A stretch of DNA of 14,363 bases from assembly GCA_947631285.1 (NCBI GenBank), contig CANRKS010000018.1, positions 1 to 14,363 on the forward strand, given 5' to 3'. Of the stretch, positions 7,801 through 14,295 are shown in pieces. The notes beneath the pieces were generated by a model that did no database searches, was not told the DNA's origin, and saw only the letters and a program-made list of their open reading frames with translations. A program made the position numbers and the translations under genes. The DNA is from an uncultured Bacilli bacterium (GTDB lineage Bacteria > Bacillota_I > Bacilli_A > RF39 > UBA660). Positions within the stretch are counted from its first letter, which is position 1. Each line of letters starts with the position of its first letter.

Positions 7801-7831
7801 TTTACATAAAAAGAAATAATTGTTTTAAAAT
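7801..7831 (+). promoter_or_regulatory. Candidate promoter giving a leaderless PE-POL mRNA
   Basis: TTTACA (7801-7806) and TAAAAT (7826-7831) are 19 bases apart, longer than ideal. The ATG at 7838 lies only 6 bases after this -10, where transcription would be expected to start. No Shine-Dalgarno sequence precedes the ATG. Confidence 0.35.
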
Positions 7832-7837
7832 ATTAAT

Positions 7838-9250
7838 ATGGAAAATGATTTAAAAAAATATAATAATAAAAGAAATTTCAATAAAACTAAAGAGCCTAAA
7901 GGCGAAATTAATAAAAAGAAAAATACCAAATTAAAGTTTGTTGTACAACATCATTTAGCGAAGAAAGACCATTACGATTTAAGATTAGAATGGAATGGTG
8001 TGATGAAAAGCTGGGCGGTTCCAAAAGGGCCATCATATAATTCTAAAGACAAAAGATTAGCAATTATGGTTGAAGATCACCCTCTTAGTTATCGCCATTT
8101 TGAAGGGAATATTCCTAAAGGCGAATATGGGGGAGGAACTGTAATGGTTTGGGACGAAGGTACATGGGAACCAATTACTAAAATTCCCTCAAATTTTAAA
8201 ATGAAAATGTTTAAATTTATTCTAAATGGTTCAAGACTTAAAGGAAAATGGACTTTAGTCAAAATTGATAATGGTGATAATTGGCTCTTGATAAAAGAAA
8301 AAGATGAATTTTTAAAGTTTAAAGATATTACGAAATTAAAAACCAGCATTAAAACGGGAAGAACAATGGAAGAAATTAGAAAAGAAAAAAAGAAAACTAC
8401 TACTTCCATAAAAGAAGGTATAATTGAAAGCATTGAAATAACTAGCCCCAATAAATTAATATTTAAAAAAGAAAAGATAACTAAATTAAAGATTGCTAAT
8501 TATTATCATAAAGTAGCTGCTAGAATGATGCCCTTTTTAGAAAATAGAATTATTAGTACTATTAGATGTCCCGATGGAAATTTAAAAGAAATATTTTTTA
8601 AAAAGCATTTAGAAAATCAAAACCAAGGCATAGGACAAATTATCTTGGAAAATGATTCTCAAAAGAAAGAAGATTACTACTATATTAAAAATAGTGAAGG
8701 CTTAATTTCTGAAGTCCAAATGAATAGTTATGAATTTCACATATGGGGAAGTACGATAAAGCATTTAGAAAAACCAGATATTATGGTTTTTGATTTAGAT
8801 CCCGATGAAAAATTAAATATTAAAAAATTACGCGAGGGAGTTAAAGATTTAAAAAATATTTTAGATAATTTAAATTTAAAATCTTATCTTAAAACTAGTG
8901 GTGGCAAAGGCTATCATATTTTAGTGCCGATCAAAAATAAGATGGATTGGAAAGAATTTAGACAAACAGCTAAAAATATTGCCCTTTTAATGGAAAAAAC
9001 TTGGCCCGATAAATATACCAGTAATATTCGAAAAAACAGACGAAAAGGAAAAATATTTATTGACTGGGTAAGAAATACTCGTTCTTCTACCAGTGTAGCT
9101 CCTTACTCTCTTAGACTTAGAGAAGGCTGTCCAGTATCAATGCCAATAAAATGGAGCGAACTAGATAAAGTTAAACCTAAAGAAATAACAATCGATGAAG
9201 CCATCAAAAGATTAAAAAGAAAAAATCCTTGGGAGGATTTCTTCGATTAA
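7838..9250 (+). CDS. LigD-type 3'-phosphoesterase/polymerase fusion without a ligase domain
   Basis: A two-domain DNA-end-processing protein of 470 residues. The phosphoesterase domain (about 30-160) has the LigD set H39, H45, D47, R49, H81 and Y85, in the same spacing as the known Pseudomonas LigD active site. It would trim 3' phosphates and ribonucleotides. A Lys-rich linker (about 165-215) leads to the primase-like polymerase domain (about 220-460). That domain has the metal-binding FDLDP (D319, D321), SGGKGYH (354-360) and a third Asp, D409, in FIDW. It would fill gaps or add nucleotides at breaks. The ATP-dependent ligase domain of classical LigD is absent and no Ku gene is in view, so any joining would need a ligase encoded elsewhere. 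The N-terminus is very basic. The ATG at 7838 lacks a ribosome binding site. The stop is 6 bases from the convergent anti-sigma stop. Confidence 0.88.
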   Translation: MENDLKKYNNKRNFNKTKEPKGEINKKKNTKLKFVVQHHLAKKDHYDLRLEWNGVMKSWAVPKGPSYNSKDKRLAIMVEDHPLSYRHFEGNIPKGEYGGGTVMVWDEGTWEPITKIPSNFKMKMFKFILNGSRLKGKWTLVKIDNGDNWLLIKEKDEFLKFKDITKLKTSIKTGRTMEEIRKEKKKTTTSIKEGIIESIEITSPNKLIFKKEKITKLKIANYYHKVAARMMPFLENRIISTIRCPDGNLKEIFFKKHLENQNQGIGQIILENDSQKKEDYYYIKNSEGLISEVQMNSYEFHIWGSTIKHLEKPDIMVFDLDPDEKLNIKKLREGVKDLKNILDNLNLKSYLKTSGGKGYHILVPIKNKMDWKEFRQTAKNIALLMEKTWPDKYTSNIRKNRRKGKIFIDWVRNTRSSTSVAPYSLRLREGCPVSMPIKWSELDKVKPKEITIDEAIKRLKRKNPWEDFFD

Positions 9251-9256
9251 TCTTTT

Positions 9257-10153
9257 TTATTTTTTAGAACAAGTTCCACCACTTTTTACAAAATATTTTT
9301 CAATATTTTCTAAAACTTTATGAATATTAGTAAAATATGAAGCTTCATTAGTTGTTTCATAAGATAAATCAGCACTATAATTAAGCTTTTGCGGAATAGT
9401 GGTATCTCCACTACTCTCAATAATTTGACCATTTTGATCATAATAGGTTACTGTATAATTATAATTTTGACCATTTAAGGTACAATCTAAAGTTTCAGTT
9501 TTTATTTCGTTGCTAAAAAGATAAATGGAATTTTCAATAATATTTTCTAATTCGTTTAAAGAAGCTTTCTTTATATCTTCAAAATCTGTTTCTGTATAAT
9601 AAACGCGCATTTTTTTAGTAGTATCGATATTTACATAATCTAAATCTGGAGCTGTACTTCCAAGACTTTTACTCAAATAACTATGGGGAGTGGCCGTAAA
9701 AGTTAAAAACATTATATTAACTTCTTCGTTATTTTCAAAAATAGTGGTTCTCATCATTTTGGCTCTATCATAGTAAGGAGATGCAATTTGAAAATTCCAC
9801 CTATTTTTAGAATCTGGTTCGTGATAATAAACATACATTTTTTCATTATAAGGCAAAGTAAATTCATAATTATTGTAAAAACGAGTTAAACCTACTAAAA
9901 TTAAAAATATAACACTAACAATTATTAAAACTCGGCGAAATATTTTTAATTTTAATTTATTTTTAAAATTTGTTAAAATTTTTAAATCTTTTTTACTATC
10001 CTTTTTAATATTTATTTTTAAATTTTCTAATTCTTTTTGACATTCATCGCATTTTTGTAAATGATTTAATACTAATTCTTTACTTTCATTAGAACATACA
10101 TCATCTAAATATAATGGCAATAAATCTTTTACAATATTACATTCCTTTTTCAT
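9257..10153 (-). CDS. Membrane anti-sigma factor with zinc-finger (ZAS) domain
   Basis: Expected to hold the adjacent sigma factor inactive at the membrane until a signal arrives. The N-terminal 45 residues form an anti-sigma zinc-binding domain: a KDLLPLYLDDVCS segment followed by H31-x3-C35-x2-C38. A basic linker precedes one transmembrane helix (about 74-90). About 205 residues follow on the outside, with no recognised domain, and would be the sensor. The start is ATG with AAAGGAG upstream, and the gene overlaps the end of the sigma gene by 17 bases, so the two are translationally coupled. The signal is unknown. Confidence 0.85.
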   Translation of the reverse strand: MKKECNIVKDLLPLYLDDVCSNESKELVLNHLQKCDECQKELENLKINIKKDSKKDLKILTNFKNKLKLKIFRRVLIIVSVIFLILVGLTRFYNNYEFTLPYNEKMYVYYHEPDSKNRWNFQIASPYYDRAKMMRTTIFENNEEVNIMFLTFTATPHSYLSKSLGSTAPDLDYVNIDTTKKMRVYYTETDFEDIKKASLNELENIIENSIYLFSNEIKTETLDCTLNGQNYNYTVTYYDQNGQIIESSGDTTIPQKLNYSADLSYETTNEASYFTNIHKVLENIEKYFVKSGGTCSKK

Positions 10154-10622
10154 CTAATTTCTCCTTTATTTTTAGTTTTGAACGGTAGTAAGTTACTCGT
10201 GCCCAGCTTTCGGTTTTCGAAAAAATATTCCCTATTTGTTTAAAAGATAATTCTCCGTAAACCCGCAATATAAATACTTCTTTATATTGTTCTTCTAGCT
10301 TATGCACTGCTTTTAGTAATTCTTCGCTTTTTTCATTACTAATTAATTCTTTAATTATATCATTTTCTTTAACGTACTCATCAGTTAACGCTACATATCT
10401 TTTATTCTTTTTGTATGTATTATAATAAATATTTTTGGCAATTGTACAAAGCCAAGTCAGCATTTTATAATCCGGATTATATTTTTTTATATTTACTAAC
10501 GCTTTATAAAATGTTTCTTGAGTTATTTCTTCAGCTAAATGACTATTTTTTGTGATAGTTAATAAATATTTATAAATGCTTTCATAATATTCCATATAAA
10601 TTTGCTCAAAATCACTATCCAT
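10137..10622 (-). CDS. ECF RNA polymerase sigma factor
   Basis: A 161-residue sigma-70 family factor of the extracytoplasmic-function type. Region 2 (about 8-75) includes HLAEEITQETFYKAL and the DYKMLTWLCTIAKN segment that contacts the -10 element. Region 4 (about 105-158) carries a helix-turn-helix, GELSFKQIGNIFSKTESWARVTYYR, used for -35 recognition. There is no region 1.1 or 3, as expected. ATG at 10622 has GAGGT about 8 bases upstream. It is co-transcribed and overlapping with its anti-sigma factor. Targets cannot be told from the window beyond possible autoregulation. Confidence 0.9.
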   Translation of the reverse strand: MDSDFEQIYMEYYESIYKYLLTITKNSHLAEEITQETFYKALVNIKKYNPDYKMLTWLCTIAKNIYYNTYKKNKRYVALTDEYVKENDIIKELISNEKSEELLKAVHKLEEQYKEVFILRVYGELSFKQIGNIFSKTESWARVTYYRSKLKIKEKLDEKGM

Positions 10623-10642
10623 TTAAAATACCTCGTTCATAT

Positions 10643-10673
10643 ATTATACATTTTAAAAATTGTTTTGTTACAA
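10643..10673 (-). promoter_or_regulatory. Promoter of the sigma/anti-sigma operon
   Basis: The minus strand has a perfect TATAAT (10643-10648) and TTGTAA (10668-10673) with a 19-base spacer. The -35 continues as TGTAAC, which resembles the AAC-containing -35 of many ECF promoters, so the site could serve sigma-A, the ECF factor or both. Confidence 0.45.
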
Positions 10674-10692
10674 AAATAATTATCTTGTATAT

Positions 10693-10717
10693 AAAAAACA
10701 CACCATTAAAGTGTGTT
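10693..10717 (-). terminator. Terminator of tRNA-His
   Basis: The minus strand shows AACACAC / GTGTGTT with a 7-base loop, followed by T residues, about 14 bases after the tRNA CCA end. Confidence 0.8.
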
Positions 10718-10730
10718 ATTATACTTAAAA

Positions 10731-10807
10731 TGGGGCGGACTAAGGGAATCGAACCCTTGCATACCGGAGCCACAATCCGGCGTGTTAACCACTTCACCAA
10801 GTCCGCC
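10731..10807 (-). tRNA. tRNA-His, anticodon GUG
   Basis: The minus strand folds as a tRNA with anticodon stem CCGGA / TCCGG around loop TTGTGGC (anticodon GTG) and T-loop TTCGATT. The acceptor stem has the extra 5' G paired with C73, the identity mark of tRNA-His, and CCA is encoded. Confidence 0.96.
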
Positions 10808-10833
10808 ATAACATAATAAATATGTCATGTTAA

Positions 10834-10862
10834 ATGATACCAAAAAAAGAATAAAATTGCAA
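10834..10862 (-). promoter_or_regulatory. Promoter of tRNA-His
   Basis: TTGCAA (10857-10862), a 17-base spacer and TATCAT (10834-10839, with an upstream TG) lie on the minus strand about 26 bases before the tRNA. The short leader can form a TAACAT / ATGTTA stem, which processing would remove. Confidence 0.6.
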
Positions 10863-10864
10863 TA

Positions 10865-10886
10865 AAAAGAGGCCAAAAACTAGCCT
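10865..10886 (-). terminator. Weak terminator overlapping the AAA+ gene stop codon
   Basis: The minus strand forms a short AGGC / GCCT stem across the TAG stop, followed by CTTTTT. The stem is only about 4 bp, so read-through into tRNA-His is possible. Confidence 0.4.
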
Positions 10887-11800
10887 ATATCATTTAAGTT
10901 AACGTTTTCAGCTCGAATAAATTCAGCAAATTCATCTTTAAATCGAGCTATTTCTTTTACTTTAACATCATCATAAACACTTTTACAATTAACAATAGCT
11001 TTATAAAAATGCTTAGTTGTAACTGTTTTTTCATTATCATATAAAGCATAAGTAAAAGCATTAGCTACAATGGCCAGACAAATATCGGGATATCTACTTG
11101 ATACTTCATAAATTCTCTTATATTCATCAGTCATTTCCACAATAAACTTCATAAATTTTTCTATTTGAAAAGGTTGATAATTGATTTTTACACCAATTTG
11201 TTTTTCTAATTTAGGAATGGTTCCCATTAATATTTTAACTGTCGTAGGCTTATCTGTTTCTGAGACCTCAATCTTTTGAAATCTTCTTAAAAAAGCTCTA
11301 TCTCTTAAAATATATGTTTCATATTCTTCTTGCGTCGTAGCTCCGATCATTTTAATAAGACCTCGATCAAGACTAGGTTTAAGCAAATTAGCAAAATCTA
11401 TTCCCCCACTTCGATTAACTAAAAGGTGCGTTTCATCAATAAAAAGAATAGTTTTTTCCCGAGCAACAATTTCTCTAATAACGGCATCAAGTTTACTTTG
11501 CGTATCAGTTTCATTATTAGTTGTTCCGATTAAACTAGCAACATTTATTTTAATAACACTCCACCCTTTTAAAGCGAGCGGAACATTATCATTTTTAATA
11601 CGATAGGCAATACCTTCGACAATAGCTGTCTTTCCTATTCCTGCCTTACCAACTAAAAGAGCACTTTTTTCCGGAGTAAGAAGTGTTAAGATACATTGTT
11701 TTATCTCTTCATCACGAGCAATTGCTGGATCTGTAATATATTCTTTTTGGGTTAAATCTTCGCCATAAATATCAATTAAAGATAAAACTTCTTCATTCAT
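10880..11800 (-). CDS. Single-domain AAA+ ATPase related to ClpA/ClpB nucleotide-binding domain 1
   Basis: A 306-residue cytoplasmic ATPase that looks like the first ATPase module of ClpA/ClpB/ClpC. Walker A is GKAGIGKT (51-58) and Walker B ends in FIDE (D122-E123). ANLLKPSL and GATT match the Clp consensus, and RRF (R172-R173) supplies Arg-finger-type residues. The Clp N-domain and the second ATPase domain are absent. The first pore loop, normally AKYRG, reads GTTNNETDTQ with no aromatic residue, so threading of polypeptide is doubtful. I chose ATG 11800 rather than an upstream frame start at 11836, because the promoter -10 lies between them and GGTGAT precedes the later ATG. It is divergent from a cysteine-rich gene with overlapping promoters. 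The partner and substrate are unknown. Confidence 0.8.
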   Translation of the reverse strand: MNEEVLSLIDIYGEDLTQKEYITDPAIARDEEIKQCILTLLTPEKSALLVGKAGIGKTAIVEGIAYRIKNDNVPLALKGWSVIKINVASLIGTTNNETDTQSKLDAVIREIVAREKTILFIDETHLLVNRSGGIDFANLLKPSLDRGLIKMIGATTQEEYETYILRDRAFLRRFQKIEVSETDKPTTVKILMGTIPKLEKQIGVKINYQPFQIEKFMKFIVEMTDEYKRIYEVSSRYPDICLAIVANAFTYALYDNEKTVTTKHFYKAIVNCKSVYDDVKVKEIARFKDEFAEFIRAENVNLNDIG

Positions 11801-11816
11801 AAGTATCACCAAAATC

Positions 11817-11846
11817 ATTATATCACACCTTGACAAAAAAGGAAAA
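11817..11846 (-). promoter_or_regulatory. Promoter of the AAA+ ATPase gene
   Basis: On the minus strand a perfect TATAAT (11817-11822) with upstream TG has a poor TTTTCC -35 (11841-11846) and an 18-base spacer. It overlaps the -35 region of the divergent plus-strand promoter. Confidence 0.5.
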
Positions 11847-11857
11847 CAACGTATAAT
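11830..11857 (+). promoter_or_regulatory. Consensus sigma-A promoter of the cysteine-rich protein gene
   Basis: TTGACA (11830-11835), a 16-base spacer and TATAAT (11852-11857) match the consensus exactly in both boxes, the best promoter in the window. It precedes AGGAGGT and the ATG at 11885. Confidence 0.8.
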
Positions 11858-11884
11858 AAACTCTAATTGCGAGGAGGTAAACTC

Positions 11885-12436
11885 ATGGAAGTATGCAATG
11901 ATTGTGTTTTTTTAGATAAAAGGAATAAAGAAACTTCTTCTTATGATCGATATTGGTGTAATAAAAAAGGAGGATATCATAACCCTACCGAAAGAGCTTG
12001 TGGATATTTTTCTTATAATTTTAGTTCGGGAAGTTCTAATCAAGGAGGATGGAAACCATCAGGTTTTAGTTGGATTACTCCTCTTTTAGATAAGCTAGGC
12101 AATATTTTTTGTAGTGATTGTGGCATTATTAATACTATGGCTCACTATAGTCTATTATTTGCCAATTTAAATCCTGAATATAATGAAGCTTTAGATAAAG
12201 CTCTTAACACCGAAGAATTTGCTAATGAAGATGTTGGTTTCTTTACAAATCTAGCAACTAATTTTTTACTCCCTTGGGCAAATGCTCTTAACCTTAAAAA
12301 TTTTGAAGTTGCGATGGATACATTTAAAAATATGATTGATTATCTTTTACAAAAATTGGGTATTATTGTTAAAAAAGAAGACTATAAAGCTTTAAAAAGG
12401 GTTAATCCAAATTTCATAAGAGAAGGTGCTTGTTAA
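11885..12436 (+). CDS. Cysteine-rich putative zinc-binding protein
   Basis: I do not recognise a characterised family. The 183-residue protein starts with a compact cysteine module, C4-x2-C7-x17-C25-x13-C39, with H32 also available. This is the right arrangement for one zinc site. A Gly/Ser-rich linker (about 47-62) follows. Then comes a second CxxC (FCSDC, about 76-80) and a mainly helical C-terminal region without signal peptide or clear membrane span. The ATG at 11885 has AGGAGGT at good spacing; a longer TTG start at 11867 would place the ribosome site inside the gene. It has a consensus promoter and is likely well expressed. The divergent AAA+ ATPase is its only close neighbour and a possible partner. 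Confidence 0.7.
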   Translation: MEVCNDCVFLDKRNKETSSYDRYWCNKKGGYHNPTERACGYFSYNFSSGSSNQGGWKPSGFSWITPLLDKLGNIFCSDCGIINTMAHYSLLFANLNPEYNEALDKALNTEEFANEDVGFFTNLATNFLLPWANALNLKNFEVAMDTFKNMIDYLLQKLGIIVKKEDYKALKRVNPNFIREGAC

Positions 12437-12450
12437 ACGAGCACCTTTTT
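12423..12450 (+). terminator. Terminator spanning the cysteine-rich gene stop codon
   Basis: AAGGTGCTTG (12423-12432) pairs with CGAGCACCTT (12438-12447), with one G-T pair, around TTAAA, and TTT follows. The loop contains the stop codon. Being symmetric, it may also serve the convergent glycosyltransferase gene. Confidence 0.85.
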
Positions 12451-13522
12451 AATATTTTTCTTTAATAAATTGAACTAATTGAGAAGCAGAATTCTCGTTT
12501 ATAATTTCTTTTTGATTTTTTATCATTTCTTTTTGTAAAACCAAATCATTTAATAATTTCGTTATACAAGTAGTAACTTCTTCAATTGAATTAGCCTTTA
12601 TACTCATACCATTTTCTTCAAAAAAAGTAGCATTATAATTTTCTACTCCAGGAATAGGCATCATATGAATTAAAGGCTTATGAATTGTAGCTACTTCACT
12701 AGTAGTAAGACCTCCTGGTTTTGTAACTACTATTTTACTTTTTTGAATATATTCTGCCATATCTTTAGTATAACCTACTACGGTTAAATTAGGATTTTCA
12801 ATCATTGCCAATTCTTCTTCTAATTTTTTATTATTACCACAGATAACTACAATGGGATAATCTTTAACTTGAGTTAAAATACTTGTAATTAATTCTTTCA
12901 TATGGCCAAAACCCATACTACCAGAAGTAATTAAAACGTAATCCTTAGGCAAATGTAAGCTATCTTTTTTTTCTTTAAAATGACTAGCAACAGGAATTCC
13001 AATAGGAAGTAAAACATATTTATCAAAACCTTTATTAATAAAGGCATTATTTAATTTAGCACTTGGAATAACAAAAGTATCAGGGTTGGTTTCATTCCAA
13101 AAAGGTATACATTCATAATCAGTTGCCACATTAATTAGTTTAAGATCTTCCTCTTCTTTTTTAATTTCGGTTATAGCCATACTAGGAAATAAATGAGTAC
13201 ATATAACTAACGTATATTTATGGTCTTTTATAAATTTTCCTAATTTCTCTTTCGCCGCTTTATTGAGTAAATAAACCGGACTTTTAATATTACTTTTATT
13301 GTATATTTCACCAATTTTATATACACCTTTAAATACTGTTCCCCAGCCTTTAGTCGAGTCTAAATATAATTTTTCAACTATCCTGGCAGCGTGTTCACCG
13401 ATTAATTCTAAATAGTTTACCACATCACATTCAATATGATTTTCTTTTAACTCACTTGCAATATAATGAGCACAGCTAGTATGACCACCACCTGTATTAC
13501 ATGTTAAAATTAATACTTTCAT
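12449..13522 (-). CDS. Diacylglycerol glucosyltransferase-like (MGDG synthase/UgtP family, GT28)
   Basis: Predicted to move a sugar from a UDP-sugar to diacylglycerol on the inner membrane face, making glycolipids that serve as bilayer lipids or lipoteichoic acid anchors. The 357-residue protein has the N-terminal acceptor domain with GGGH (11-14) typical of MGDG synthase-like enzymes. Its C-terminal GT28 domain carries TSGSMGFGH and the donor-binding KPGGLTTSE. I chose ATG 13522, with GGGAG eight bases upstream inside the preceding gene, over a TTG four codons earlier. It starts 2 bases after the stop of the CmpB-like gene, so the two form an operon. MurG-like substrates are unlikely given the N-terminal domain. 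The sugar and the number of residues added are unknown. Confidence 0.82.
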   Translation of the reverse strand: MKVLILTCNTGGGHTSCAHYIASELKENHIECDVVNYLELIGEHAARIVEKLYLDSTKGWGTVFKGVYKIGEIYNKSNIKSPVYLLNKAAKEKLGKFIKDHKYTLVICTHLFPSMAITEIKKEEEDLKLINVATDYECIPFWNETNPDTFVIPSAKLNNAFINKGFDKYVLLPIGIPVASHFKEKKDSLHLPKDYVLITSGSMGFGHMKELITSILTQVKDYPIVVICGNNKKLEEELAMIENPNLTVVGYTKDMAEYIQKSKIVVTKPGGLTTSEVATIHKPLIHMMPIPGVENYNATFFEENGMSIKANSIEEVTTCITKLLNDLVLQKEMIKNQKEIINENSASQLVQFIKEKY

Positions 13523-13524
13523 AA

Positions 13525-14151
13525 CTACTCCCAATTGTTACCATACATATTTTTTAAATAATTTCGATTAAAAGTTTTATCTAAAAATGCTTCAAAACCA
13601 TTTTGGGGAGGAATCCCTTTATCAAGAGCATGAGCTCTCATCACCGAAACAGTTGTAAGCAAAGTATCAAAAGCTAAAAAAACAATTAAAATATATAATA
13701 AAACTTTACCAACTTTAGGATTCATTTTAACAATCAATTTTTGCACAAAAGGATATATGTATTTAATCCATAAAATGCCCAATAATCCCCATATTAAAGA
13801 ATAAGCAAGACAAATACGTCCATTAATGTTTAAAAAGAAATTGGAATAATCCCAAGCTGGGAAACCGACGACTAACTCCATTCCCCAACTCATAAAATAT
13901 TCTAAAAAAGAGCAGGCAATAAAACTTATTAAAAATATTTGCCAAAGAGGTGAGGTTTGACGTTTATATAAAATAAGAGTTAAAAAAATAGCCCCAAATC
14001 CATAAATAGCATTGATTGGTCCTAAAACTAAAGCCGAATGATTAAGAAGAAGATGATCAATCACAATGGAACCAACTCCTTCTAAGCACCAACCAAAAAC
14101 ACTGGCTATTATAAATATATAAAATAAATCATAAAATCTTAATTTCTTCAT
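13525..14151 (-). CDS. Polytopic membrane protein of the putative ABC-transporter type IV (CmpB-like) family
   Basis: A 208-residue integral membrane protein with about five hydrophobic segments (roughly 8-30, 40-61, 68-88, 110-130, 146-166). Family marks are FGWCLEG near the N-terminus, LGPINAIYGFGA after the first loop, WDYSNFFLNINGRICL, and a following WGLLG. The name of the family comes from annotation tradition; no ATPase or binding protein is present here and I do not infer transport. It is the first gene of an operon with a glycolipid synthase, which hints at a membrane-lipid role. The start ATG has a weak GTGAG site upstream. The C-terminal 40 residues are probably cytoplasmic or external soluble tail. 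Confidence 0.75.
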   Translation of the reverse strand: MKKLRFYDLFYIFIIASVFGWCLEGVGSIVIDHLLLNHSALVLGPINAIYGFGAIFLTLILYKRQTSPLWQIFLISFIACSFLEYFMSWGMELVVGFPAWDYSNFFLNINGRICLAYSLIWGLLGILWIKYIYPFVQKLIVKMNPKVGKVLLYILIVFLAFDTLLTTVSVMRAHALDKGIPPQNGFEAFLDKTFNRNYLKNMYGNNWE

Positions 14152-14171
14152 CTTTTACTCACTTAGTATAA

Positions 14172-14200
14172 AGTATAACAACACTTATTCCAAAATTCAA
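14172..14200 (-). promoter_or_regulatory. Promoter of the CmpB-like/glycosyltransferase operon
   Basis: The minus strand has TTGAAT (14195-14200), a 17-base spacer and TATACT (14172-14177), about 20 bases before the ATG at 14151. Confidence 0.65.
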
Positions 14201-14243
14201 CATCTTTTAAGTTGCTTTTTGTTAACTGTTTAGCTTTCAGCCT

Positions 14244-14295
14244 GGTGCCATTAAAAAAACTCTCTAAAAATAGAGAGTAATTTTTTAATGGCGCC
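14244..14295. repeat. Extended inverted repeat including the 3' end of tRNA-Asn
   Basis: GGTGCCATTAAAAAA (14244-14258) is the inverse of TTTTTTAATGGCGCC (14281-14295) with one mismatch. It flanks the terminator hairpin, so the structure reaches through the CCA into the tRNA acceptor end. Confidence 0.8.
14253..14278 (-). terminator. Terminator of tRNA-Asn
   Basis: The minus strand forms ACTCTCTA / TAGAGAGT (8 bp) with a TTTT loop, followed by a run of seven T. It is the inner part of a larger inverted repeat. Confidence 0.85.

Noticed and set aside
8089..8451. A 120-codon minus-strand frame inside the PE-POL gene, and a similar frame at 194-418 inside the GH31 gene
   Set aside because: Both are complements of conserved coding sequence and have no ribosome site or recognisable domain.
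6747..9250. A conventional integrative element attached at tRNA-Gly
   Set aside because: No integrase or recombinase is present, the tRNA-derived copies are inverted relative to the tRNA, and I found no distal direct copy of the tRNA 3' end in the window.
6932..9250. A complete NHEJ or restriction-modification locus
   Set aside because: No Ku, ligase domain or methyltransferase is visible; only the two genes described are supported.
10615..10809. A 64-codon reading frame on the minus strand
   Set aside because: Its first half is the tRNA-His gene read as protein; there is no independent ribosome site or recognisable product.
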